From JBCDGZ01 sp038750655 (GTDB lineage Bacteria > Bacteroidota > Bacteroidia > Chitinophagales > Saprospiraceae), in assembly GCA_038750655.1 (NCBI GenBank), contig JBCDGZ010000179.1, positions 1 to 12,588 of the forward strand: a DNA stretch of 12,588 nt. Direction: 5' to 3'. The number at the start of each line of letters is the position of its first letter. The first letter of the stretch is position 1. The notes under the pieces are model-generated. The model did not search any database and was not told the DNA's origin. It saw only the letters and a list, made by a program, of their open reading frames with translations. The position numbers were made by a program, and so were the translations under genes. Below, in pieces: positions 6,394 through 12,588 of this stretch.

Positions 6394-8418
6394 ATGTCTA
6401 GTCCCTATCCACACCTGCTTGCCCCTCTCGATTTAGGCTTTACTCAACTCCGTAACCGTGTTTTAATGGGCTCTATGCACACTGGATTGGAAGAGACCTC
6501 TAATGGTTTTGAGAAAATGGCGGCCTACTTTGGTGAGCGAGCGCGTGGAGAGGTCGGACTGATTGTTACCGGAGGAATTGCGCCCAATCGAGCGGGCTGG
6601 GTAGGCCCTTTTTCGGCTAAGTTGACCAATAGCCGAGAGGCACGACATCACCAGGTTATTACAAAGGCGGTGCATCAGGAGGGGGGAAAAATATGTCTGC
6701 AAATTCTACATTCTGGCCGTTACGGCTACCATCCACTGGCGGTAGCGCCTTCGGCGATCAAATCGCCCATCTCGCCCTTCAAGCCCTGGCGGCTCACCAG
6801 CGGCGGCGTTGAGCGCACTATCCGCAGCTTCGTCCGCTGCGCCGCCCTGGCTCGCGATGCGGGCTACGATGGCGTCGAAATCATGGGCTCCGAAGGCTAT
6901 CTGATCAACCAATTCATCGTCTCCAAAACCAATCACCGCAAAGACAAATGGGGCGGCAGCTACGAAAACCGCATCCGCTTCCCCGTCGAGATCGTTCGTC
7001 GAGTCAGAGAAAAAGTCGGGCCGGACTTTATCATCATCTACCGCCTTTCTATGCTCGATCTGGTCGATGATGGCAGCACCTGGGAGGAGGTTGAAATGCT
7101 GGCCAAAAAAATCGAAGCGGCCGGCGCAACCATTATCAACACCGGTATCGGCTGGCACGAAGCCCGCGTACCGACCATCGCCACAATGGTGCCGCGCGGC
7201 GGCTTCAGCTGGGTGACCAAGCGCCTGATGGGTAAAGTCAATATCCCGCTGATCACTACCAACCGCATCAATATGCCCGACGTGGCCGAAACCATACTAG
7301 CCGACGGCCACGCCGATATGATCTCTATGGCCCGCCCCTTCCTGGCCGACGCCGACTTTGTGGCCAAGGCCCGCACCAATCGCGCCGACGAAATCAACAC
7401 CTGCATCGGCTGCAACCAGGCCTGTCTTGACCATATCTTTAGCCGCAAAACGGCGAGCTGCCTGGTCAATCCTCGCGCTTGCTACGAAACTGAACTAAAG
7501 ATCGAGCCTATCGCTAAGAAGTTGAAACTAGGCGTTGTGGGAGCCGGGCCAGCGGGTTTGGCCTTCGCTACTACGGCCGCCTCGCGTGGCCACGAAGTCC
7601 ACCTGTACGAAGCCGACGGGGAGATTGGTGGGCAGTTCAACATGGCGAAGAAGATTCCTGGCAAGGAAGAATTCTACGAGACCCTGCGCTATTTCAAGCG
7701 GCAAATCGAGCTGCAGGGCGTTCATTTGCACCTCCACACCCGTGTTGACGCTAATTTTTTGCAACAACAAGGATTTGACGAAGTCGTCATCGCTAGTGGC
7801 GTTAGCCCGCGAAAGCTGAGCTTGGAGGGCATTGACCATCCCAAGGTACTGAGCTACATTGATGTACTGCGTCACGAAAAAACCGTCGGCCACTCGGTCG
7901 CCATCATCGGGGCGGGGGGCATTGGTTTTGATGTGGCGGAATTTCTGCTGCACGAAGGGCCTTCCGCTAGCCTAGACATCGATGCTTTTGCCAAGGAATG
8001 GGGCATTGATCAGGCGTATCAGCACGGAGGGGCCTTGACGGCACCGGAGGTAAAGCCGCCGACGCGGGAGATTTATCTGCTACAGCGCTCTAAAGGCAAG
8101 GTCGGTGGTCGGCTGGGGAAGACGACGGGCTGGGTCCACCGTGCTAGCCTCAAGCGGAGTGGGGTGCAGATGATTGGGCAGGTCAGCTATCAGAAAATTG
8201 ACGATGAGGGGCTGCACATACAGATTAAGGAGGAGCCTATGGTGTTGGAAGTGGATCATGTGATCATCTGTGCAGGGCAGGAGCCGTTGCGGAGCTTGCA
8301 GGAGCCGCTGGCGGCAGCGGGGGTAAAAGTCCATTTGATTGGTGGAGCCGATGAGGCCCGAGAGCTGGATGCCAAGCGCGCCATTGACCAAGGCACCCGG
8401 CTAGCTGCTAAAATTTAA
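6394..8418 (+). CDS. fadH: NADPH-dependent 2,4-dienoyl-CoA reductase (FMN, FAD, 4Fe-4S)
   Basis: A protein of 674 residues, against 672 for E. coli FadH, and similar throughout as I recall that sequence. It reduces 2,4-dienoyl-CoA with NADPH, allowing beta-oxidation of unsaturated fatty acids in the cytoplasm. An old-yellow-enzyme TIM barrel with FMN covers about 5-335. Catalytic Tyr169 ('GSEGYLINQF') and His255 ('GIGWHEARVP') match E. coli Tyr166 and His252. The 4Fe-4S ligands are Cys337, Cys340, Cys344 and Cys356 (C-x2-C-x3-C-x11-C). The FAD-binding motif is G-x-G-x-x-G at 383-388. The NAD(P)-binding motif is 'IIGAGGIGFD' (504-513), and 'GLGKTTGW' of E. coli reads 'RLGKTTGW' (573-580). 'VIICAGQEP' (623-631) and 'IGGADEARELDAKRA' (649-663) are also family-typical. 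It appears monocistronic. The stretch about 6730-7460 is clearly more GC-rich than both ends. A related NADH:flavin oxidoreductase with another substrate is less likely because the C-terminal half is so FadH-like. Confidence 0.92.
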   Translation: MSSPYPHLLAPLDLGFTQLRNRVLMGSMHTGLEETSNGFEKMAAYFGERARGEVGLIVTGGIAPNRAGWVGPFSAKLTNSREARHHQVITKAVHQEGGKICLQILHSGRYGYHPLAVAPSAIKSPISPFKPWRLTSGGVERTIRSFVRCAALARDAGYDGVEIMGSEGYLINQFIVSKTNHRKDKWGGSYENRIRFPVEIVRRVREKVGPDFIIIYRLSMLDLVDDGSTWEEVEMLAKKIEAAGATIINTGIGWHEARVPTIATMVPRGGFSWVTKRLMGKVNIPLITTNRINMPDVAETILADGHADMISMARPFLADADFVAKARTNRADEINTCIGCNQACLDHIFSRKTASCLVNPRACYETELKIEPIAKKLKLGVVGAGPAGLAFATTAASRGHEVHLYEADGEIGGQFNMAKKIPGKEEFYETLRYFKRQIELQGVHLHLHTRVDANFLQQQGFDEVVIASGVSPRKLSLEGIDHPKVLSYIDVLRHEKTVGHSVAIIGAGGIGFDVAEFLLHEGPSASLDIDAFAKEWGIDQAYQHGGALTAPEVKPPTREIYLLQRSKGKVGGRLGKTTGWVHRASLKRSGVQMIGQVSYQKIDDEGLHIQIKEEPMVLEVDHVIICAGQEPLRSLQEPLAAAGVKVHLIGGADEARELDAKRAIDQGTRLAAKI

Positions 8419-8450
8419 CGGGCTAACTTTCGCAATACGAACAAATTATG

Positions 8451-8458
8451 TACCTTTG
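8451..8458 (+). promoter_or_regulatory. Bacteroidota -7 box for rpsO
   Basis: TACCTTTG, followed by CACC, is an exact match to the TAnnTTTG consensus of the Bacteroidota primary sigma factor. It lies 33 bp after the fadH stop and 48 bp before the rpsO ATG. The upstream element is imperfect: a TTTCG at 8428-8432 lies about 18 bp upstream. Confidence 0.72.
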
Positions 8459-8506
8459 CACCGCTATAACTGATTTCAGTAATCACTAATGGTAAAAAAT
8501 TAAAAA

Positions 8507-8782
8507 ATGGCAATTTATCTAACGAAAGAAAAAAAAGAAGAGATTTTTAAAGAATACGGTGGCGAAGCCAGCAACACAGGTTCTACAGAAGGCCAGATTG
8601 CACTGTTTACCTACCGCATCAAAAGCCTCTCTGAGCACCTTCAAGATAACAAAAAAGATCATTCCTGTCGGCGCACCCTACTGACTCTGGTCGGTAAAAG
8701 AAAGCGATTATTACAATACTTGGCCAAGAAAGATATTACCAAGTATCGTGCGCTGATCGAAAAATTAGGAATTCGTAAGTAA
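8507..8782 (+). CDS. rpsO: 30S ribosomal protein S15
   Basis: A protein of 91 residues, typical for S15, which binds the central domain of 16S rRNA (helices 20-22) early in assembly of the 30S platform. Recognisable blocks are 'GSTEGQIALFTYRI' (about 25-38), 'HLQDNKKDHSCRRTL' (about 44-58) and 'LVGKRKRLLQYL' (about 61-72), with a basic C-terminus. The conserved His and Ser of the 'KDHSCRR' rRNA-binding turn are present. It has its own promoter and terminator and lies upstream of pnp, the widespread rpsO-pnp order, but here as a separate transcription unit. The start is fixed by the N-terminal 'MAIYLTKEKK', usual for Bacteroidota S15. No Shine-Dalgarno sequence is visible; the region before the ATG is A-rich. 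Confidence 0.97.
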   Translation: MAIYLTKEKKEEIFKEYGGEASNTGSTEGQIALFTYRIKSLSEHLQDNKKDHSCRRTLLTLVGKRKRLLQYLAKKDITKYRALIEKLGIRK

Positions 8783-8793
8783 AAATACTCAAG

Positions 8794-8834
8794 CAGGAAA
8801 GTGTGCCATAATTATGAAACACTTTCCTGTTTTT
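8794..8834 (+). terminator. Intrinsic terminator between rpsO and pnp
   Basis: A perfect 11-bp stem (CAGGAAAGTGT at 8794-8804 with ACACTTTCCTG at 8819-8829) and a 14-nt loop are followed by five T residues. It begins 12 bp after the rpsO stop codon. Most rpsO transcripts should end here rather than run into pnp. Confidence 0.92.
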
Positions 8835-9135
8835 ATACGTATTAGCTTAATTGCATATGTGATTCTGAAGCCGGAATTCATTCGAGCTATTTTTAAGCTG
8901 TCCTTAACGACCTAACTTCTCAACTCGAACACCTTTCGGTCCTGAAAGCCCAAAACAGAAGAAACCGGCAGGAGCCTTTATTTTACTGGTAAAAAATTAA
9001 TCTTGTTTGACAAATTCCGTGGATATCCAAATAGAAGAATCAATCGTGACCAAAGAAGGAAGCCTTGGTTGTTCTATTTGGTATATCTCGTTCAAAGGAA
9101 TTTGTCGATGTTACTAATACCTAAATTATATTAAC
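8835..9135 (+). other. Intergenic and leader region before pnp, no gene seen
   Basis: About 300 bp between the rpsO terminator and the pnp start contain no convincing coding frame. The first 150 bp show nothing I can name. The last 130 bp hold a possible -7 box, TAATCTTG at 8998-9005 (one mismatch to TAnnTTTG), directly before the long hairpin at 9007-9108. If that box is used, transcription would start at about 9010-9012, almost at the foot of the hairpin. Confidence 0.5.
9007..9108 (+). promoter_or_regulatory. Long imperfect hairpin in the pnp leader
   Basis: Three nested stems are visible. The outer stem pairs GACAAATTCC (9009-9018) with GGAATTTGTC (9097-9106), extended by one A-U and one G-U pair at the foot. 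The middle stem pairs 9022-9036 (GATATCCAAATAGAA) with 9072-9087, with a single bulged T at 9082. The inner stem pairs ACCAA (9049-9053) with TTGGT (9065-9069). Asymmetric internal loops separate them. No T run follows, so it is not a terminator; it ends about 28 bp before the pnp ATG. In E. coli the pnp leader folds into a long stem that RNase III cuts and PNPase then degrades, giving autoregulation. The position and shape here suggest a similar role, but this is inference. Confidence 0.7.
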
Positions 9136-11313
9136 ATGGGAAAGCAAATTCCTATTAGCAAGTCGTTTGAATTACCTGATGGTAGAACTGTAGTTCTCGA
9201 AACAGGCAAACTGGCTGCGCAGGCCGATGGATCGGCCGTTATTCGTCTTGGAGACACGATGCTTTTGGCTACTGTTGTCTCAGCGAAAGAAGCAAAAGAG
9301 GGGCAATCCTTCTTCCCGCTATCTGTCGATTATCAGGAAAAGTTTGCCGCCGCAGGTCGTATTCCTGGCAACTTTTTCCGTAGAGAGGCCAAACTCTCTG
9401 ATTACGAAGTGTTGACCTCTCGCTTGGTTGACCGTGCCATTCGCCCTTTGTTCCCGGATGGATACATGAACGAAACTCAGGTGATCATCAACCTGATTTC
9501 TGCGGACATCGACAAAGATGTAATGCCGGATGCGCTGGTGGCTCTGGCGGCCTCTACTGCCCTGTCAGTATCTGACATCCCCTGGGATGGTCCAATTTCT
9601 GAGGTACGTGTTGCCCGCATCAATGGTGAATTCAAAATCAACCCTAAGCGTTCTGAACTGGCAGAGGCCGACCTCAGTATTATCGTTGCTGCGACGCTGG
9701 ACAACGTGATGATGGTAGAAGGAGACGCCAAGGAGTGTTCTGAGGCCGACCTAGTCGCTGCCATCCGGGTTGGACACGATGCGATCAAAGTACAATGTCA
9801 GGCACAGCTCGATCTAGCGCAGCTCGTCGGTGAAAAAGCAACGGTGAAGCGCGTATTGGAGGAAGCTCCTGAAAATGAGGAGATTAAAGAAAAAGTGAAA
9901 GAGCTGGCCCACGCTCGCATCCTTGAAGTGGCTAAAGGGGCACTGGAAAAGCATGACCGTAAAAAGCAGTTCAAAGCAATCCACGAATCCGTTGTGGAAG
10001 CTTTCACCGAAGAGCACGGCGAGGAATATGTAGAAGAAAATTCTAAATTTATCGACACCTACTACGGTAAGCTGAAGAAAGAAATCATCCGCGAGATGGT
10101 GCTCAGCGAGAATACCCGCCTTGACGGTCGTAATTTCGATGAGGTGCGCCACATCTGGACGGAAGTGAGCTATATGCCATCGCCTCACGGCTCTGCGGTC
10201 TTCACTCGTGGAGAAACCCAGGCCCTCGCTTCGCTTACCCTCGGTACGAAGATGGACGAGATGATGCTGGATAATGCGCTGGCCAAGTCTTTCGATAATT
10301 TTATTCTCCACTATAACTTCCCCGCCTTCTCTGTTGGGGAAATCAAGCCTATGCGTGGCCCGGGCCGCCGAGAAGTTGGACACGCCAACCTCGCTGGTCG
10401 CTCCCTACGCCAAGTTTTGCCAGCAGATTCTCCTTACACCATCCGTATCGTTTCGGATATTCTGGAATCTAATGGCTCTTCTTCTATGGCTACCGTTTGC
10501 GCAGGTACGATGGCGTTGATGGATGCAGGTATCCAAATCAAAGCTCCAGTTTCTGGAATCGCGATGGGTATGATCTCCGACGGGGAGCGCACGGCGATTC
10601 TGTCAGATATTCTCGGTGACGAGGATGCGCTGGGAGATATGGACTTTAAGGTAACGGGTACGGCGGAAGGCATCACGGGCTGTCAGATGGACATCAAAAT
10701 CGACGGTCTGCCTTACGACTTGCTCGAAAAGGCTTTGATGCAAGCCCGTGACGGTCGTCTGCACATCCTCGATAAGATGAAAGAAACCATCGCTGAGCCT
10801 AGAGAAGACCTCAAGCCTCACGCTCCACGCATCGTCGAAATCATTATCGACAAGAGCTTTATCGGTGCGGTTATCGGGCCTGGTGGAAGTATTATTCAGG
10901 AAATTCAGGCGACTACCAATACTGTTATCAACATCGATGAGGTGGATGATAAGGGTGTGGTGAACATCTCTAGCTCAGATAAGGCGTCGATTGATGCGGC
11001 ACTCAAGCGCATCAAGACCATTACGCACGTTCCGGAGGTTGGTGATGTATACGAAGCAAAGGTCGCTTCTGTAATGCCTTACGGGGTATTTGTCGACTTC
11101 GAAGGCAAGAGCGGTCTACTGCACGTTTCCGAAATTTCTCACACTAGAATTGAGAAAGTCGAGGACGTACTCAAAGAGGGCGATATGGTAAAAGTGAAGC
11201 TGATTGGCGTCGATAAAAAGACGGGTAAGCTGAGGTTATCCAGAAAAGCACTGATGCCCCGTCCTCCTCGTAAAGACAACCGCGAGCGTCGTTTTCAAGA
11301 TCAAAAATCCTAA
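9136..11313 (+). CDS. pnp: Polyribonucleotide nucleotidyltransferase (PNPase)
   Basis: A protein of 725 residues, standard length. It is a trimeric phosphorolytic 3'-to-5' exoribonuclease in mRNA decay that releases nucleoside diphosphates. Domains in order: first RNase PH-like core (about 10-145, with 'FFRREAKLSDYE' and 'SRLVDRAIRPLFP'), helical linker (about 240-325), second RNase PH-like core (about 328-555), KH (about 563-627, GPGG loop at 581-584) and S1 (about 634-703, 'YGVFVDF', 'GLLHVSEIS'). Phosphate- and RNA-binding Arg411-Arg412 ('GPGRREVGH'), the Ser448-450 run ('ESNGSSSMA'), and Asp497, Asp503 and Lys505 ('GDEDALGDMDFK') match E. coli Arg398-399, Ser437-439, Asp486, Asp492 and Lys494. 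The tail is short and basic. It is preceded by a long leader hairpin and followed by a terminator, so it is probably monocistronic. Confidence 0.98.
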   Translation: MGKQIPISKSFELPDGRTVVLETGKLAAQADGSAVIRLGDTMLLATVVSAKEAKEGQSFFPLSVDYQEKFAAAGRIPGNFFRREAKLSDYEVLTSRLVDRAIRPLFPDGYMNETQVIINLISADIDKDVMPDALVALAASTALSVSDIPWDGPISEVRVARINGEFKINPKRSELAEADLSIIVAATLDNVMMVEGDAKECSEADLVAAIRVGHDAIKVQCQAQLDLAQLVGEKATVKRVLEEAPENEEIKEKVKELAHARILEVAKGALEKHDRKKQFKAIHESVVEAFTEEHGEEYVEENSKFIDTYYGKLKKEIIREMVLSENTRLDGRNFDEVRHIWTEVSYMPSPHGSAVFTRGETQALASLTLGTKMDEMMLDNALAKSFDNFILHYNFPAFSVGEIKPMRGPGRREVGHANLAGRSLRQVLPADSPYTIRIVSDILESNGSSSMATVCAGTMALMDAGIQIKAPVSGIAMGMISDGERTAILSDILGDEDALGDMDFKVTGTAEGITGCQMDIKIDGLPYDLLEKALMQARDGRLHILDKMKETIAEPREDLKPHAPRIVEIIIDKSFIGAVIGPGGSIIQEIQATTNTVINIDEVDDKGVVNISSSDKASIDAALKRIKTITHVPEVGDVYEAKVASVMPYGVFVDFEGKSGLLHVSEISHTRIEKVEDVLKEGDMVKVKLIGVDKKTGKLRLSRKALMPRPPRKDNRERRFQDQKS

Positions 11314-11615
11314 TGCCCTAAAATAATGCGCTTTTAACACTTTGCTGAAAATACATTGTTAGGTAGCGTGTTCACTGGCATTTAGATTCAAAAATAGTTG
11401 CAAAAAAGTCCGGCTTCGAAGTTTTTTCGAGGCCGGGCTTCTTTTGTGTGGATTCTGGAAACTTTTTTGTAGATGGTATTGTATTTATAGAAAAATTCAT
11501 GCATTTAAATTTTTTTTATTAAAAAGTCAAGTTTTGTCGCTTAAAAAAGCAACTTTTTTCACATTTGTTCGTATTATAAGCACAGCAGATACAACTACCA
11601 AAGCCTGAAAGAATT
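11314..11615 (+). other. Intergenic region between pnp and rpoD, no gene seen
   Basis: About 300 bp. It contains the pnp terminator at 11407-11445, then a very AT-rich stretch (about 11450-11570) that is presumably the rpoD promoter region. The best -7 candidate is CACATTTG (11560-11567), one mismatch to TAnnTTTG, with TTTTG at 11532-11536 as a possible upstream element 23 bp away. This would place the start about 40 nt before the rpoD ATG. Nothing else recognisable is seen. Confidence 0.5.
11407..11445 (+). terminator. Intrinsic terminator after pnp
   Basis: A GC-rich stem of up to 14 bp pairs 11407-11420 (AGTCCGGCTTCGAA) with 11426-11439, with two G-U pairs as RNA and a 5-nt loop. It is followed by a pyrimidine-rich CTTTT run. 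It lies about 95 bp after the pnp stop codon. Confidence 0.82.
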
Positions 11616-12482
11616 ATGCGTCAGTTAAAGATTACTAACAAAATTACAGCTAGAGAAAGTCTCGCATTGGACAAGTATCTCAATGACATCGGTAAGATTC
11701 CCATGCTCAATGCCGATGAAGAAGCAGACCTTGCCAAGCGTATCCGAGCCGGAGATAATGAGGCCCTGGAGCGTTTGACCAAGTCTAATCTGCGATTCGT
11801 CGTGTCAGTAGCCAAACAGTACCAAAATCAAGGATTGTCATTGAGTGATCTGATCAATGAAGGCAATGTCGGGTTGATGAAAGCCGCCAAGCGTTTCGAT
11901 GAAACCAAGGGGTTCAAATTCATCTCCTATGCTGTATGGTGGATTCGTCAGTCCATCCTTCAGGCCATCGTCGAATATTCTCGTATTGTTCGCCTTCCGC
12001 TTAATAAAGTAGGCTCTTACAACAAAGTAAATGAGGCCTTCCTTTCCTTTGTACAGGAATTTGAACGCGAACCAACAAACGAAGAATTAGCCGAACTGTT
12101 GGACATGACCCCAAAGGAGGTCAGCAATATGCTCAAGGGCAACGGCCGTCATCTTTCTTTCGATGCTCCTCTAAGTGGAGACGAGGGCGATTCTACCATG
12201 CTCGACGTGGTTTCTAGCGCCGAAAGTCTCAGTCCAGATACCAATCTGATGGAGCAGTCGCTTAAGGAAGAGGTGCAGCAAGGATTATCCATCCTTTCGC
12301 CTCGCGAAGTAGAAGTGCTGTCTTCTTACTATGGCCTGAATGGCTACAAATCGTTGACTCTTGAGGAGATCGGCGAGCTGTATGGTCTTACCCGCGAGCG
12401 GGTACGGCAGATTAAAGAGCGCGCGATTCGTCGCCTGCGCAAGTCCTACAATCGCAATAATTTGAAATCCTACCTGGGATAA
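11616..12482 (+). CDS. rpoD: RNA polymerase primary sigma factor, short Bacteroidota type
   Basis: A protein of 288 residues, the normal size for the Bacteroidota housekeeping sigma factor, which lacks region 1.1 and the non-conserved insert of E. coli sigma-70. Region 1.2 covers about 15-48 ('ALDKYLNDIGKIPMLNADEE'). Region 2 covers about 51-122, with core-binding 'DLINEGNVGLMKAAKRFD' (78-95) and the -10 recognition and melting helix 'FKFISYAVWWIRQSI' (100-114). Region 3 covers about 127-205. Region 4 covers about 222-276, with 'LSPREVEVL' and the helix-turn-helix 'TLEEIGELYGLTRERVRQI' (248-266). It directs transcription from TTG/TAnnTTTG promoters such as that of rpsO in this window. The start is supported by 'MRQLKITNKIT', usual for this group. 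It is closed by its own terminator. Confidence 0.97.
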   Translation: MRQLKITNKITARESLALDKYLNDIGKIPMLNADEEADLAKRIRAGDNEALERLTKSNLRFVVSVAKQYQNQGLSLSDLINEGNVGLMKAAKRFDETKGFKFISYAVWWIRQSILQAIVEYSRIVRLPLNKVGSYNKVNEAFLSFVQEFEREPTNEELAELLDMTPKEVSNMLKGNGRHLSFDAPLSGDEGDSTMLDVVSSAESLSPDTNLMEQSLKEEVQQGLSILSPREVEVLSSYYGLNGYKSLTLEEIGELYGLTRERVRQIKERAIRRLRKSYNRNNLKSYLG

Positions 12483-12516
12483 TCAATTAAGATATACCTG
12501 ATCTTTCAAATAGGTT

Positions 12517-12548
12517 AAATCCACTTCCGTAAGGAGGTGGATTTTTTT
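12517..12548 (+). terminator. Intrinsic terminator after rpoD
   Basis: A 12-bp stem (AAATCCACTTCC at 12517-12528 with 12533-12544, one G-U pair as RNA) and a GTAA loop are followed by a T run reaching 12548. It starts 34 bp after the rpoD stop codon. Confidence 0.92.
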
Positions 12549-12555
12549 ATATTTG
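12548..12555 (+). promoter_or_regulatory. Bacteroidota -7 box at the right edge
   Basis: TATATTTG is an exact match to TAnnTTTG, placed directly after the rpoD terminator. A TTG-type upstream element is not clear, because the terminator stem occupies that region. It could drive a gene beginning at ATG 12579-12581 (M-S-K, then the edge), which is too short to identify. Confidence 0.4.
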
Positions 12556-12588
12556 GAAGAATATTATCCGCGATCTTTATGAGCAAAA

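Noticed and set aside
6706..7953. Antisense frames of 140-150 codons inside fadH
   Set aside because: The GC-rich codons of fadH open the opposite strand by chance. No recognisable domains, and the sense protein is complete.
640..8410. CRISPR array, tRNA, rRNA or defence-system genes
   Set aside because: No regularly spaced direct repeats, no cloverleaf or rRNA-like sequence, and no nuclease, toxin, reverse transcriptase or similar genes. The protein set is enzymatic and housekeeping.
9007..9108. MITE or insertion-sequence remnant before pnp
   Set aside because: Terminal inverted repeats exist, but I see no flanking target-site duplication, no transposase remnant and no second copy in the window. 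A leader RNA structure is preferred, though a genome-wide copy search could change this.
9814..10383. 189-codon antisense frame inside pnp
   Set aside because: The sense strand encodes a full-length PNPase with all active-site residues; the antisense product has no recognisable features.

Overview
The window looks like chromosomal DNA from a Bacteroidota bacterium, most likely of the Lewinella/Saprospiraceae type. The signs are a 288-residue primary sigma factor without region 1.1, -7 boxes of the TAnnTTTG type (clearest before rpsO), starts without Shine-Dalgarno sequences, a type IX secretion (T9SS) C-terminal sorting domain on a large secreted enzyme, and a dockerin-like 'GVTTFDLVL..KHILG' module of a kind I associate with that group. 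The assignment rests on sequence recognition only; no search was run.

Left part (1-2325, minus strand): a cytoplasmic CocE/NonD-type serine hydrolase (559-2325) is followed 28 bp downstream by a Crp/Fnr-type regulator (start at 530) that runs off the left edge. The first 110 bp are a perfect 36-bp inverted repeat around a 38-bp spacer. The true continuation of the regulator is readable on the opposite strand inside this repeat, so the end of the window folds back on itself. This is probably a contig-end or amplification chimera rather than a genetic switch.

Middle part (2326-6269): after a 453-bp AT-rich divergent intergenic region comes a 963-residue secreted animal-type heme peroxidase. 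All heme, calcium and catalytic residues I could align with myeloperoxidase are present. Behind the enzyme lie a CNA-B/carboxypeptidase-regulatory-like domain, a dockerin-like EF-hand module, a cohesin-like beta domain and a T9SS sorting domain. A strong terminator closes it. A 114-residue secreted protein follows, which is little more than a signal peptide plus a sorting-domain-like beta fold, and it has its own terminator.

Right part (6394-12588, plus strand): housekeeping genes, mostly separated by their own terminators. They are a FadH-type 2,4-dienoyl-CoA reductase, rpsO (S15), pnp (polynucleotide phosphorylase) and rpoD (primary sigma factor). A Bacteroidota-type -7 box and a possible start codon lie at the right edge. 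rpsO and pnp keep their widespread order but are separated by an intrinsic terminator. A 98-nt imperfect hairpin occupies the pnp leader just before the start codon, which suggests post-transcriptional control of pnp.

I see no CRISPR array, tRNA, rRNA, insertion sequence or recognisable defence system. The items most worth a second look are the pnp leader hairpin, the multi-module secreted peroxidase with its small sorting-domain-like neighbour, and the left-edge foldback.
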